A stretch of 64,000 nt of DNA from Nonomuraea sediminis (GTDB lineage: Bacteria; Actinomycetota; Actinomycetes; Streptosporangiales; Streptosporangiaceae): assembly GCF_018531495.1 (NCBI RefSeq), contig NZ_JAHDTI010000023.1, positions 62,001-126,000 on the forward strand, given 5' to 3'. The notes under the pieces were generated by a model. It was given only the letters and a program-made list of their open reading frames with translations, was not told the DNA's origin and did no database searches. Positions 7,731-16,180 of this stretch are shown here, in pieces; position 1 is the stretch's first letter; each line of letters opens with the position of its first letter. The translations under genes were made by a program, and so were the position numbers.

Positions 7731-9476
7731 TCAGCCGTCGGTGGTACGGCCGGCGGTGATCCTCAGGCGGTCGAGGTAGAGGAACTGGGCCGCGACCGCC
7801 ACGAGAGCGGTGAGGACGACCACCGTGACGGGAGCCGCTCCGAGGCCGGACCCGGGACGGAGGAACTGGCCGATTTCCCTGACGAGCTCGACGGGGGCGG
7901 TGGCCAGGCTCGGGTCCTGTTCGGCCAGGAGGGGCCAGAGGAGCTCCTGGGCGTTCATCAGAGCGACGGCTCCGGCGAGGACGGCGGCCATCGGCAGCGA
8001 GGGGAGCAGGACGCCGCGCAGGAAGTCGCCGGTGCCGCGCTCGGCCAGGCCCTTGCACAGCAGCGTCAGCACGAACAGGGCGGGGATGCTCACCAGGATC
8101 GGCGGGATGAGCGCGGGGGCGCTGTCGAGCAGGCCGAGGTTCCTGACCAGTCGCCAGTCGGCGATGCTCAGCGGGCCCATGCCGACGAACAGCCACGGCG
8201 CGAACGCCAGCAGCAGCCACTCGCTCCCCTTGCCAAGAGGGCGCAGGCCGCCGATGCCGAGGGCGGCCAGGTAGGCGACGCCCACCGACACGACGGCGCC
8301 CGCGACGGCCGGCCACCAGGTGGTGAGCTGCACGCCGTAGTCGCCCGCCCGCTCGGAGGGCGAGAACAGGCTTCCCAGCGCGGGCCACGAGCACAGCACC
8401 ACCACGGCGGTCACCAGCACGACCGCGATCACCCCGACGGCGATCCCCGCCCCGGACGCCTGCCCGGAGGGCCCGCCCACCGTACCCGGGAAGCCAGGAG
8501 CTCCCGGGACCGGACCGGGTGCGCCCCCAGGAGCCGGAGCACCCTGAGGCAAGGGAACCGAAGCGCCCGGAGGCACCGGCACCGGAGCGTTCCGGGGCGT
8601 GGGGTCGCCGGGGGGCGGGTCGTGCGGGGCAGGAGCGTCGGCGGCCACGGTCAGGCGGAGGCGGGTGAGGACGGCCACCAGGGTGGCCGCGAGGCCGAGG
8701 ACGCCCAGCAGGATGCCGAGGACGGTGGCGACGGCCGCGCCGTACCCGAGTTGGGCGCGCTGGAAGGCGCCCTCGTACTGGAGGATCGCGAGCGTGGTCG
8801 TGGTGTGGCTGGGGCCGCCCCGCGTGAGGGTGAAGGCGAAGGCGAAGCTCTGGAAGGCGACCGCGACGGCGGCCAGCGCGACGAGGGCGCCGACGGCGAT
8901 GGCTGCCACCCCGGGCGTGCGGCCGCGCAGGGCGGGCAGGTACGCCATCACGGCGATCGCGCACACCGCGCCGAACGTGGCCGCGGCGACGACCAGGCGC
9001 AGGGCGCCGGGTGCCGTGGCCGGGTCGCGCAGGCCGGCGGCCAGGGCGAGGATGCCCGACGAGTCCGGCAGCAGGCCCTGGAGCCAGGCGGCGGCCACGG
9101 CCACCGGGGAGAACGTCACCAGGGCCAGCGTCAGCACGGTCATGCCGGCGCGCCGTACCCAGGACCCGCCGAACGCCAGGCCGAGCGCCACCAGCGGGGC
9201 CACCACGACCGACACCAGCAGCGGCACCACCACCAGCGACAGCGTGAAGCCGGCCGACGTCCAGAAGACCTGGTCGGCGAGCAGGCTGCTGTAGTTCTTC
9301 ATGCCCACGAAGCGGCTGGGGTGCATGAAGTCGCCGGTCTGGAAGCTCATCGAGACCGTCTGGATCGTCGGGATGACCAGGGTCAGGACCGTTCCCAGCA
9401 GCGCGGGTACGGCGAGCAGCCACCCCAGGGCGCGGGGCGGCGGAGCGGTGGTCGGAGTAGGCGTCGGGGGGATCAC
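7731..9476 (-). CDS. Fused two-domain sugar-type ABC transporter permease
   Basis: 581 residues read from GTG 9476 (VIPPTPTPTTAPPP). Two MalF/MalG-like permease halves are joined: residues ~15-270 (SMSFQTGDF, FVGMKNYSSLL, LTRGGPSHTT) and ~345-581 (GSLFSPSERAGDY, LLPSLPMAAVLAGAVALMNA), separated by a Pro/Gly/Ala-rich linker of ~60 residues. The first half resembles the MalF type (KNYSSLL, LTRGGPS). EAA loops are degenerate. No binding protein or ATPase gene is adjacent, so its partners must be elsewhere or it may be vestigial. The start is uncertain because no strong ribosome site is visible. Confidence 0.7.
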   Translation of the reverse strand: MIPPTPTPTTAPPPRALGWLLAVPALLGTVLTLVIPTIQTVSMSFQTGDFMHPSRFVGMKNYSSLLADQVFWTSAGFTLSLVVVPLLVSVVVAPLVALGLAFGGSWVRRAGMTVLTLALVTFSPVAVAAAWLQGLLPDSSGILALAAGLRDPATAPGALRLVVAAATFGAVCAIAVMAYLPALRGRTPGVAAIAVGALVALAAVAVAFQSFAFAFTLTRGGPSHTTTTLAILQYEGAFQRAQLGYGAAVATVLGILLGVLGLAATLVAVLTRLRLTVAADAPAPHDPPPGDPTPRNAPVPVPPGASVPLPQGAPAPGGAPGPVPGAPGFPGTVGGPSGQASGAGIAVGVIAVVLVTAVVVLCSWPALGSLFSPSERAGDYGVQLTTWWPAVAGAVVSVGVAYLAALGIGGLRPLGKGSEWLLLAFAPWLFVGMGPLSIADWRLVRNLGLLDSAPALIPPILVSIPALFVLTLLCKGLAERGTGDFLRGVLLPSLPMAAVLAGAVALMNAQELLWPLLAEQDPSLATAPVELVREIGQFLRPGSGLGAAPVTVVVLTALVAVAAQFLYLDRLRITAGRTTDG

Positions 9477-9556
9477 GTCGCCCGACCCTACCAAGCCGCC
9501 CCGACACACACGGTCTTCCGCGCAATCCCGGAGCGGCCTCCACGCAGGAACGAGGC

Positions 9557-10309
9557 CTAGGCCTCGAGCTTCTCCATGATCTCGTCGGAGACGTCGAAGT
9601 TGGCCCACACGTTCTGCACGTCGTCGCTGTCGTCGAGCGCGTCGATGAGGCGGAACACCTTCTTGGCGCCCTCCTCGTCGAGCGGCACGCTCATCGTCGG
9701 CAGGAAGCTGCTCTCGGCCGAGTCGTAGTCGATGCCCGAGTCCTGCAGCGCCTTGCGCACCGGGACCAGGTCGCCGGCCTCGGAGACGATCTCGAAGGAG
9801 TCGCCCAGGTCGTTGACCTCCTCGGCGCCGGCGTCGAGGACGGCCATCAGCACGTCGTCCTCCGACAGGCCGTTCTTGGGGACGATGACGACGCCCTTGC
9901 GGTTGAACATGTACGACACCGAACCGGGGTCGGCCAGCGAGCCGCCGTTGCGGGTCAGCGCGACGCGCACCTCGGAGGCTGCGCGGTTGCGGTTGTCGGT
10001 GAGGCACTCGATGAGCACCGCCACGCCGCCGGGGGCGTAGCCCTCGTACATGATGGTCTGCCAGTCGGCGCCGCCGGCCTCCAGACCGCCGCCGCGCTTG
10101 CGGGCCCGATCGATGTTCTCGTTGGGTACCGACTGCTTCTTGGCCTTGAAGATGGCGTCGTACAGGGTGGGGTTGCCTTCGGGGTCAGGGCCACCGGTCC
10201 GCGCCGCCACCTCGATGTTCTTGATGAGCTTGGCGAAAAGCTTGCCGCGCTTGGCGTCGAGCGCTGCCTTCTTGTGCTTCGTCGTCGCCCATTTGGAGTG
10301 GCCGGACAT
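9557..10309 (-). CDS. yebC: YebC/PmpR-family protein
   Basis: 250 residues, full family length, beginning MSGHSKWATTKHKKAA and continuing with KLFAKLIKNIEVAARTGG, NENIDRARKRGGG and YEGYAPGGVA, all hallmark segments. Members are described as DNA-binding regulators, and some help ribosomes through proline stretches. The ATG shares one base with the pdxT TAA stop (TAATG at 10307-10311), so the two are translationally coupled. In related actinomycetes yebC is directly followed by ruvC; here two extra genes intervene. Confidence 0.95.
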   Translation of the reverse strand: MSGHSKWATTKHKKAALDAKRGKLFAKLIKNIEVAARTGGPDPEGNPTLYDAIFKAKKQSVPNENIDRARKRGGGLEAGGADWQTIMYEGYAPGGVAVLIECLTDNRNRAASEVRVALTRNGGSLADPGSVSYMFNRKGVVIVPKNGLSEDDVLMAVLDAGAEEVNDLGDSFEIVSEAGDLVPVRKALQDSGIDYDSAESSFLPTMSVPLDEEGAKKVFRLIDALDDSDDVQNVWANFDVSDEIMEKLEA

Positions 10310-10893
10310 TACCTAGAGCTCCCTCTCACCATGTCTACGAAGTAGGCGTGCACGCGCGTGTCACCCGTGAGCTCCGGGTGGAACGAGGTCGCGAGCAACG
10401 GCCCCTGACGGACGGCGACGATCCTATCCCCCGGCTCGGCCAGGCCCAGCACTTCGACATCCGGGCCGACGGATTCCACCCAGGGTGCGCGGATGAACAC
10501 CGCTCTGATCATCTGGCCCGCGAAGTCGAGATCCTCCTCGAAGGAGTCGACCTGGCGGCCGAAGGCGTTGCGCCGTACGACCATGTCGATGCCGCCGACG
10601 GTCTGCTGGCCTGCGATGCCGTCCTGGATCCGGTCGGCCAGCATGATCATGCCGGCGCACGATCCGTAGGCGGGCATGCCGTCCTTGACGCGTATGCGCA
10701 GCGGCTCGAGCAGGTCGAAGGTCTCGGCGAGCTTCCACATCGTGGTGGACTCGCCGCCGGGGATCACCAGGGCGTCGACCGCCTCCAGTTCGCCGGGCCT
10801 GCGTACGGCCGTCGCCGTCGCGCCCGCCTCGGTGAGCATGCGCAGGTGCTCGCGCACATCTCCTTGGAGAGCGAGGACACCGATCGTGGGCAC
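10309..10893 (-). CDS. pdxT: PdxT, glutaminase subunit of pyridoxal 5'-phosphate synthase
   Basis: 194-residue class I glutamine amidotransferase that supplies ammonia to PdxS for vitamin B6 synthesis. Conserved segments: IGVLALQGDVREH at the N-terminus, IPGGEST (oxyanion region), nucleophile C79 in AYGSCAGM, and H172/E174 in SFHPELTGD, completing the Cys-His-Glu triad. The gene couples to yebC downstream. Its partner pdxS, normally adjacent, lies 11 kb away at 21939-22859. Confidence 0.97.
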   Translation of the reverse strand: MPTIGVLALQGDVREHLRMLTEAGATATAVRRPGELEAVDALVIPGGESTTMWKLAETFDLLEPLRIRVKDGMPAYGSCAGMIMLADRIQDGIAGQQTVGGIDMVVRRNAFGRQVDSFEEDLDFAGQMIRAVFIRAPWVESVGPDVEVLGLAEPGDRIVAVRQGPLLATSFHPELTGDTRVHAYFVDMVRGSSR

Positions 10894-10957
10894 GCCTCAT
10901 CCTTTCGCCAGGGGTCCGGGTTCAGCTAATTCAACACCAAGCGCGCCCCACGTCTTC

Positions 10958-11713
10958 CTACTGGGCCATCTTGAGCACGAGAGGCAGGTGGTCGGAAGGG
11001 GCGCCCTTGACCACCTGGCACGCGCTCACGGCGCCCTTGCGGACGAACAGGTAGTCCAGCTTCTTGCCGTTGGCGTGGGTGGCGCGGCGCCGCGCGTCGC
11101 ACTCCTGGTAGGCGCGGTAGGCGGGGATCAGTGCGTGCGCGCCGGGCCGCAGGTTGAAGTCGCCGCCGAACACGGTGGTGTATCCCGGCCGGTCCGCCAC
11201 GGCCATCAACTCGCGCACCTGCTTGGTGCGGTAGGGCGCCCCGGGCTGCCGGTCGTCCAGCGACCAGCCGACCGACAGGTGGCTGGTGCAGCCGCGCACC
11301 TTGATCGAGGGCAAGGTGGCGCACAGCGCGTACCGCTTGACGTACCACGGCGGCGAGGTCAGCGGGTAGCTCCTGAAGGCGGCTGCGGGGTCGGCCACGG
11401 CGACGGTGACGCTCTGCGTCCCGCGTGCCCGCCCCAGCCTGTCGGGATGGCAGCTGTACGGCCTGCCGTCCGCCCCGGTGAGCGCCACAGACCGGACACT
11501 CCACCCGTGTCCCGTCCGCGATTCCAGGAGCCCCTCGAGGGCGGCGTCGGCGCCCGTGCAGAACTCCTGCAGGAAGATCACCTGGGCGTCCCCGGCCCGC
11601 TGGACCACGTTCCAGGCCAGCTCGGACGCCGTGGCCCCGTACAGCGGGCACAAGGAGTTCGTCCCGGCGCAGGCGTTCCACGTCATCACCCAGATTGCGG
11701 CGGCCTTCAGCAC
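10958..11713 (-). CDS. Endonuclease/exonuclease/phosphatase (EEP) family protein
   Basis: 251 residues with the EEP motif order: TWNACAGTN (Asn near the start), VIFLQEF (catalytic Glu), FGGDFNLRP (Asp/Asn pair) and a final SDHLPLVL (Asp-His). The family includes DNases, sphingomyelinases and inositol phosphatases, so the substrate is open. Several cysteines suggest it may work outside the cell, but the N-terminus (VLKAAAIWVMTWNA) has no clear signal peptide. GTG 11713 lies 12 bases after the MFS stop; ATG 11686 is an alternative start but would cut close to the first motif. Probably the third gene of the marR-MFS-EEP operon. Confidence 0.8.
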   Translation of the reverse strand: MLKAAAIWVMTWNACAGTNSLCPLYGATASELAWNVVQRAGDAQVIFLQEFCTGADAALEGLLESRTGHGWSVRSVALTGADGRPYSCHPDRLGRARGTQSVTVAVADPAAAFRSYPLTSPPWYVKRYALCATLPSIKVRGCTSHLSVGWSLDDRQPGAPYRTKQVRELMAVADRPGYTTVFGGDFNLRPGAHALIPAYRAYQECDARRRATHANGKKLDYLFVRKGAVSACQVVKGAPSDHLPLVLKMAQ

Positions 11714-11725
11714 GCCTTGATCATG

Positions 11726-12931
11726 TCATCGGGCGGGGGCGGGGGCGTCCTGGAAGGCGTGGTCGATGTCGACGCGGGCCAGCACGCGCAGGTGGTGTCG
11801 CCTGCCGTACAGGATGGCCATGCCGACGGCGCAGCAGAGGGCGCCGACGTAGTACGGCAGGGCCGGGGCGATCTCCTCGCCGAGCTTGGTGGCGATGAAG
11901 GGGGCGAGCGCGCCGCCCATCCAGCGCACGAAGTTGTAGCCGGCCGAGGCGACGGACCTGGGCGCGTCGGATACCTCCATGGCCGACTCGGTGAAGACGG
12001 TGTTGTTCAGCCCGATCGGGATGCCCGACAGGATCGTGAACACGATGATGCCGGCGTGCCCCGACAGCGCGATCCCGATCTGGAAGAGCGCGAGCAGCGC
12101 GAGCGCCAGGTGCAGCACGTTGACCGAGCCGATCCTGCGCTGCAGCGGCGGCGCGGCGAACACCGAGGCCAGCGCCACGCACACGCCCCAGCCGAAGAAG
12201 ACGGCGCCGATGCCGTAGGCCGTCATGTGCAGGATGAACGGGGTGAAGGCCAGCACGGTGAAGAAGGCGAAGTTGTAGAACAGCGCGGTGAAGGCCGTGG
12301 TCGACAGCCCGCCGTGGGCCAGCGCCCTGATGGGGGCGGTGAGCTTGGTCTTGACGTCGGGCTTGGGGATGGCCTTGAGCATCGTGGTGATCAGCACGAA
12401 CCCGATGGCCATCAGCGTGGCGGTGCCGAAGAACGGCGCGCGCCAGTTCCAGTCGCCGAGCAGCGCGCCGGCCAGCGGGCCGAGCGAGATGCCCAGGCCG
12501 AGCGCGGCCTCGTAGAGGATGATGGCCGACTCGGCGCCGCCGCTGGCCGCGCCGATGATGACGGCCAGCGCGGTCGCCACGAACAGCGCGTTGCCCAGCC
12601 CCCATCCGGCGCGGAAGCCGACCAGCTCGCCCACGCTGGTGGAGGTCCCGGCCAGCGCGGCGAACACGATCACCAGGGCCAGGCCCATCAGCAGGGTGCG
12701 CTTGCCGCCGATCCTGCTGGAGACCCAGCCGGTGATCAGCATGGCCACCGCCGTCACGAGGAAGTAGCTGGTGAACAGCAGCGAGACCTGGCTGGGCGTG
12801 GCCTTCAGCCCCTGGGCGATGGAGGGCAGGATCGGATCGACCAGACCGATGCCCATGAAGGCGACGACCGCGGCGAACGCGGTGGCCCAGACGGACATCG
12901 GCTGGCGCAGAATTCCGCCACCGGATGACAT
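11726..12931 (-). CDS. Major facilitator superfamily transporter
   Basis: 401 residues with about 12 membrane segments. The N-terminal half has the drug-efflux-like pattern AFMGIGLVDPILPSIAQGL followed by the loop after TM2, GWVSSRIGGKRTLLMG, which fits the MFS motif A (G-x-x-x-D/S-R-x-G-x-R/K-R). Mid-chain GLGISLGPLAGALLG resembles motif C of proton-driven exporters. Downstream of a MarR regulator by 8 bases and upstream of the EEP gene, it is likely an efflux pump induced when MarR is released. Substrate unknown. Confidence 0.88.
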   Translation of the reverse strand: MSSGGGILRQPMSVWATAFAAVVAFMGIGLVDPILPSIAQGLKATPSQVSLLFTSYFLVTAVAMLITGWVSSRIGGKRTLLMGLALVIVFAALAGTSTSVGELVGFRAGWGLGNALFVATALAVIIGAASGGAESAIILYEAALGLGISLGPLAGALLGDWNWRAPFFGTATLMAIGFVLITTMLKAIPKPDVKTKLTAPIRALAHGGLSTTAFTALFYNFAFFTVLAFTPFILHMTAYGIGAVFFGWGVCVALASVFAAPPLQRRIGSVNVLHLALALLALFQIGIALSGHAGIIVFTILSGIPIGLNNTVFTESAMEVSDAPRSVASAGYNFVRWMGGALAPFIATKLGEEIAPALPYYVGALCCAVGMAILYGRRHHLRVLARVDIDHAFQDAPAPAR

Positions 12932-12939
12932 GAGACTCC

Positions 12940-13365
12940 TTACTGTGTCTTTCCGAGCTTGGCCAGGACGGGCAGCGCGTCCCTGAGGGCCGCGCGCTCC
13001 TGCGCGCTGAGCGCCGCCAACTCCTGGCTGAGGTGGCCGATCCTGGCCTGCCGTACGGCGAGCAGCCGCCGGCGGCCCTCGTCGGTGAGCTCGACCGTCC
13101 TGACGCGCGCGTCGGCGGGGTCCGAGCCGCGGGCGACCAGCCCCGCGTCCTCGAGCCGGTTGATCTGCACGGTCATGGTCGGCAGCTGGACGGCGTGCTC
13201 CTCGGCCAGCTCGGTCATCCTGCGCGGGCCGCGCTCGAGGGAGCCGAGCACCGAGTACTGCTGGCTGGTGACCGGCTGGCCGGCCGTGGTGCGGCGCAGC
13301 AGCAGGACCAGGTGCCGCAACACGGCGGAGACCTGCTCCGCCAGCTCGCCGGGATCGTCACTCAT
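12940..13365 (-). CDS. MarR-family transcriptional regulator
   Basis: 141 residues from ATG 13365 (MSDDPGELAEQVSAVLRHL). The winged-helix core reads SQQYSVLGSLERGP, RMTELAEEHAVQLPTMTVQINRLEDAGLV, with the wing DPADARVRTVELTDEG, all characteristic of MarR. An in-frame start at 13389 exists, but it would put the two inverted repeats described next inside the coding region, so I prefer 13365. It heads the operon with the MFS and EEP genes and probably represses it. Confidence 0.9.
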   Translation of the reverse strand: MSDDPGELAEQVSAVLRHLVLLLRRTTAGQPVTSQQYSVLGSLERGPRRMTELAEEHAVQLPTMTVQINRLEDAGLVARGSDPADARVRTVELTDEGRRRLLAVRQARIGHLSQELAALSAQERAALRDALPVLAKLGKTQ

Positions 13366-13396
13366 ACTTAGCCAGACTAACTTAGACAAGCTAAGT
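13366..13396 (-). promoter_or_regulatory. Tandem inverted repeats, probable MarR operator
   Basis: Immediately before the marR start are TTAG-N5-CTAA (13368-13380) and CTTAG-N5-CTAAG (13381-13395), centred 14 bases apart. Paired palindromes overlapping the promoter are the usual layout for autorepressed MarR genes. The stretch is AT-rich compared with its surroundings. The assignment is inferred from position and symmetry. Confidence 0.65.
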
Positions 13397-13409
13397 AATC
13401 AAGCGTTTA

Positions 13410-13440
13410 AAAGCGGCACCCGGCGAGCGGGTGCCGCTTT
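13410..13440 (-). terminator. Intrinsic terminator downstream of phoD
   Basis: A perfect 13-bp stem, AAAGCGGCACCCG (13410-13422) with CGGGTGCCGCTTT (13428-13440), closes a 5-base loop. Read on the minus strand it begins 9 bases after the phoD stop and is followed by TTTTAAACG. It should end phoD transcription before the marR promoter. Confidence 0.85.
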
Positions 13441-13448
13441 CGCGGTGA

Positions 13449-15122
13449 CTACGGGCGTTCGGTCTCCAGGCGGACCGTCTCGTCGACGGTGATCTCGCGT
13501 TCGGCGGCGATCGAGGGCGGCAGCGGGCGCAGGTAGGTCTGCTGCACGCCCGGCACGCGGTCCTCGACCACGAAGGTGGCCTTGGTGTACACCTCGGCGC
13601 CGGGCTGGCGCAGCTGCGGCACCACCTTGAAGTCGGCCGTGATCTGGTCCTGCTCGATCTTGGTGATCACGTAGCCGCGCTGGTTGTTGTAGAACTTCAG
13701 ATGCGGGTTGATCTTCAGGTACGGGTGCTTGGCCGGGTCGGAGTCGGCGCCGTCACCCCCGGTGCTGATCGAGGTGGCCACCAGCTCCGAGCCCACCGAA
13801 GGACCCGTCGGGTCGTCGTAGTCGAGCTTGAGGTCGCTGGCCCAGTGCGCGTGCACGTCGCCGGTCAGCACGACCGCGTTGCGCACCTTGGCGTCCACCC
13901 AGCCCTGCGTGATGCGCTGCCGGGAGGCGACGTAGCCGTCCCAGGCGTCCTGGCTGGTCACCTTGGCCGGCCCCGGATTGTTGTCGCGCTGGGCGAAGAA
14001 CACCTGCTGGCCGAGGATGTCCCACTGCGCCCGCGAGTGGTGGAAGCCGTCGATCAGCCACTTCTCCTGCTCGGCGCCGGTGATCGACCTGTTCGGGTCG
14101 ACCGAGGCGGGGCAGTCCTTGTAGCCGTCGCCGCAGCCCTGGTCGTCGCGGTACTGCCGGGTGTCGAGCATGTGGAAGGTGGCCAGCCTCCCCCACCGGA
14201 TGCGCCGGTAGAGCTGCATGTCGATCCCTTGCGGGATGGAGGTACGGCGCAGCGGCATGTTCTCGTAGTAGGCGCGGAACGCCGCCGCCCGCCGTTCCAG
14301 GAACCCGGGCGCGTCCTCCGGGTGCTCGGGGATCTCGTCGGCCCAGTTGTTGTCGACCTCGTGGTCGTCGAACACGACCAGCCACGGCGAGGCGGCGTGC
14401 GCCGCCTGCAGGTCCGGGTCCGCCTTGTACTGGGCGTGCCGCTGCCGGTAGTTGGCCAGCGTGACCGTCTCGGGGCCCTCGTGGTCGCGGACGTTGCCGC
14501 CGGGGATCGTGTAGGTGTTCTTGGTGTACTCGTACTGGTAGTCGCCCAGGTGCAGGATCAGGTCCGGGTGCTCCTCGGCAAGCCTGCGGTACGAGGTGAA
14601 GTAGCCGTGCTCGTACTGGGCGCAGGAGACGAACGCCATCGACAGCGGCCCGCTGTAGGACAGCGGGTGCGGCGCGGTCTTGGCGCGGCCGACCGGCGAG
14701 ACGTACGGGCCGACGCGGAAGCGGTACCAGTACTCGCGGTCGGAGCCGAGGTCGTCGACCTCGACGTGCACGCTGTGGCCCCACTCGGGGGCGGCCACGG
14801 CCACGCCCGCGCGCACCACGCGGTGGCACCGCTCGTCGGCGTAGACCTGCCAGAGCACGGGGAAGGGCCGCTGCGGCATGCCGCCCATCCCGTCCTCGGC
14901 CAGCGGCTGCTGCGCCAGGCGGGTCCACAGCACGAAACCGCTGTGGTCGGGGTCGCCGCTGGCCACGCCGAGGGTGAACGGGTCGGTCCGCAGCCCGCGC
15001 GAGGCGAGGGTCTGCGCGGTCTCGGCGGAGGGGTCGGGGTCGGCGAACGCGGGCTTGGCCGGGATCGCGGCGGCGGCCGCTAACCCGGTGACGAGGAAGT
15101 GGCGGCGGTTGAGCTGGGGCAC
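13449..15122 (-). CDS. phoD: PhoD-type alkaline phosphatase/phosphodiesterase, Tat-exported
   Basis: 557 residues from GTG 15122, with AGGAGT 6 bases upstream. The N-terminus carries a Tat signal, NRRHFLVTGLAAAAAIPAKP, ending near AFA. The mature enzyme has the PhoD N-terminal domain (FTLGVASGDPDHSGFVLWTRL) and the metallophosphatase core (MAFVSCAQYEHGYFTSY, HLGDYQYEY, VVFDDHEVDNNWAD, LTGDVHAHWASDL), which bind Ca/Fe in characterised members. It releases phosphate from organic esters outside the cell. Codon 14 (15081-15083) is the rare TTA. A GTTCACC-core motif lies upstream, consistent with phosphate control. Confidence 0.93.
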   Translation of the reverse strand: MPQLNRRHFLVTGLAAAAAIPAKPAFADPDPSAETAQTLASRGLRTDPFTLGVASGDPDHSGFVLWTRLAQQPLAEDGMGGMPQRPFPVLWQVYADERCHRVVRAGVAVAAPEWGHSVHVEVDDLGSDREYWYRFRVGPYVSPVGRAKTAPHPLSYSGPLSMAFVSCAQYEHGYFTSYRRLAEEHPDLILHLGDYQYEYTKNTYTIPGGNVRDHEGPETVTLANYRQRHAQYKADPDLQAAHAASPWLVVFDDHEVDNNWADEIPEHPEDAPGFLERRAAAFRAYYENMPLRRTSIPQGIDMQLYRRIRWGRLATFHMLDTRQYRDDQGCGDGYKDCPASVDPNRSITGAEQEKWLIDGFHHSRAQWDILGQQVFFAQRDNNPGPAKVTSQDAWDGYVASRQRITQGWVDAKVRNAVVLTGDVHAHWASDLKLDYDDPTGPSVGSELVATSISTGGDGADSDPAKHPYLKINPHLKFYNNQRGYVITKIEQDQITADFKVVPQLRQPGAEVYTKATFVVEDRVPGVQQTYLRPLPPSIAAEREITVDETVRLETERP

Positions 15123-15185
15123 GGGGGTACTCCTGGGACGATCAAGCGTTCGGGACGCCTCGCAGCCTGACTGAAGATCATGACT

Positions 15186-15199
15186 CCTTGGTGAACACA
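15186..15199 (-). promoter_or_regulatory. Candidate PHO-box half-site upstream of phoD
   Basis: On the minus strand TGTGTTCACCAAGG ends 63 bases before the phoD start. GTTCACC is the core of PhoP-recognised direct repeats in actinomycetes. I see only one good unit and no clear second 11-bp repeat next to it, so this is tentative. Confidence 0.35.
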
Positions 15200-15328
15200 A
15201 GGCGACATTCTTCACACCTGCCACTTTGAGTGACGATTTTCACCACATGGAACGGCATGGAACGGCCGGGAACGCCTTCTCCGTCGAGGGGTCCGGATAT
15301 GTCTTCGACGATCCACAAGGAGAGGGTT

Positions 15329-15871
15329 ATGGCTTTCAAGAGCATGCTCGCCAAGGCCGCGGGCATGGCGGCGGTCGCGGTCGGGGTTCTCGGACTCGGC
15401 CTGCCGGTCGCGGCGTCGGCAAAGGCGCCCATCAACGGTCCGACCACCTGCGCCATCCAGACCAGGAACACCGGCAACTACCTGACGGCGGTCGGCGGCG
15501 GCGGGCGCACCACGGACGTCATCCACACCGACGCCACGCGCGTCGGCTCGTGGGAGCGGTTCATGCTGATCGACTCGGGCGACGGCAGCCCGAACATCCA
15601 CTACGGCTTCCTGACCACCAACGGGCACTACCTGACCGTCGTGGGCGGCGGCGGCCGCATCACCGACGTGATCCACTCGGACGCGATCCGGCTGCAGGCC
15701 TGGGAGAAGCTGTCGGCGGTGTCGCTCGGCAACGGGTTCTTCGCCATCCAGACGATCGACGGTCACTACCTGACGGCGGTCGGCGGCGGCGGCCGCACCA
15801 CCGACACGATCCACTCCGACGCCACCCGCATCGGCACCTGGGAGATGTTCCGCTTCACCTGCGGCATCTGA
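15329..15871 (+). CDS. Secreted three-repeat beta-trefoil (fascin-like) protein
   Basis: 180 residues from ATG 15329 with AAGGAGAG ~8 bases upstream. A signal peptide occupies residues ~1-32 (MAFKSML...PVAASAKA). The mature part is three internal repeats of ~48 residues, each containing a version of YLTAVGGGGRTTDVIHTDA followed by R-x-x-x-WE. Three-fold repetition of Y-L-x-A/V-x-G-G-G-G is typical of fascin/RICIN-like beta-trefoils. Single cysteines near each end of the mature chain could form a disulfide. No enzyme motif is visible; carbohydrate or surface binding is a guess. It diverges from phoD, sharing a 206-bp intergenic region. Confidence 0.8.
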   Translation: MAFKSMLAKAAGMAAVAVGVLGLGLPVAASAKAPINGPTTCAIQTRNTGNYLTAVGGGGRTTDVIHTDATRVGSWERFMLIDSGDGSPNIHYGFLTTNGHYLTVVGGGGRITDVIHSDAIRLQAWEKLSAVSLGNGFFAIQTIDGHYLTAVGGGGRTTDTIHSDATRIGTWEMFRFTCGI

Positions 15872-15878
15872 TCGCCAT

Positions 15879-16180
15879 TCAGTGACGGCGCGGCGCGTAC
15901 GGCGGGAGACGGTTCAGATCCCTGTCAGCGCCGGGCCGGCGCCGCCGCAAAAGCTCGGCCGTACGGCGGGCCCACCCTGCCGGCTGCGGAAGGGCACGGT
16001 GGGCCCGCGCGGTCGTGGCAGCCGCCTCCAGCGTCGAGACGAGCTGGAGGCGACTGTCGTCACCAGGCGCGCGGGTGTCGAGCAACGGCAGCCGCCCCCA
16101 GCTGCGCCAGTCCGTAGGCAAAGCAGGCCGCCGCCAGCCCGAACCCGTACCGGCTGTCGTCCTCTGCGATCCCCTGGCAC
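15879..16180 (-). pseudogene. Frameshifted gene remnant
   Basis: Two minus-strand frames with coding-like third-position G/C read into each other. The upstream piece (about 16180-16075) reads DDSRYGFGLAAACFAYGLA...VARHPRAW then stops. The downstream piece (about 16090-15879) reads LLDTRAPGDDSRLQLVSTLE...AELLRRRRPG...PRRH then stops. Together they look like the C-terminal part of one protein broken by a frameshift near 16075-16090, with no N-terminus left. I do not recognise the family. Confidence 0.45.

Noticed and set aside
6417..9560. 1047-codon open frame on the plus strand
   Set aside because: It runs antisense to ruvC, the Eis-like gene and the permease gene, is extremely rich in Gly/Arg/Gln/His, and has no family motif. 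It is a mirror effect of GC-rich codons.
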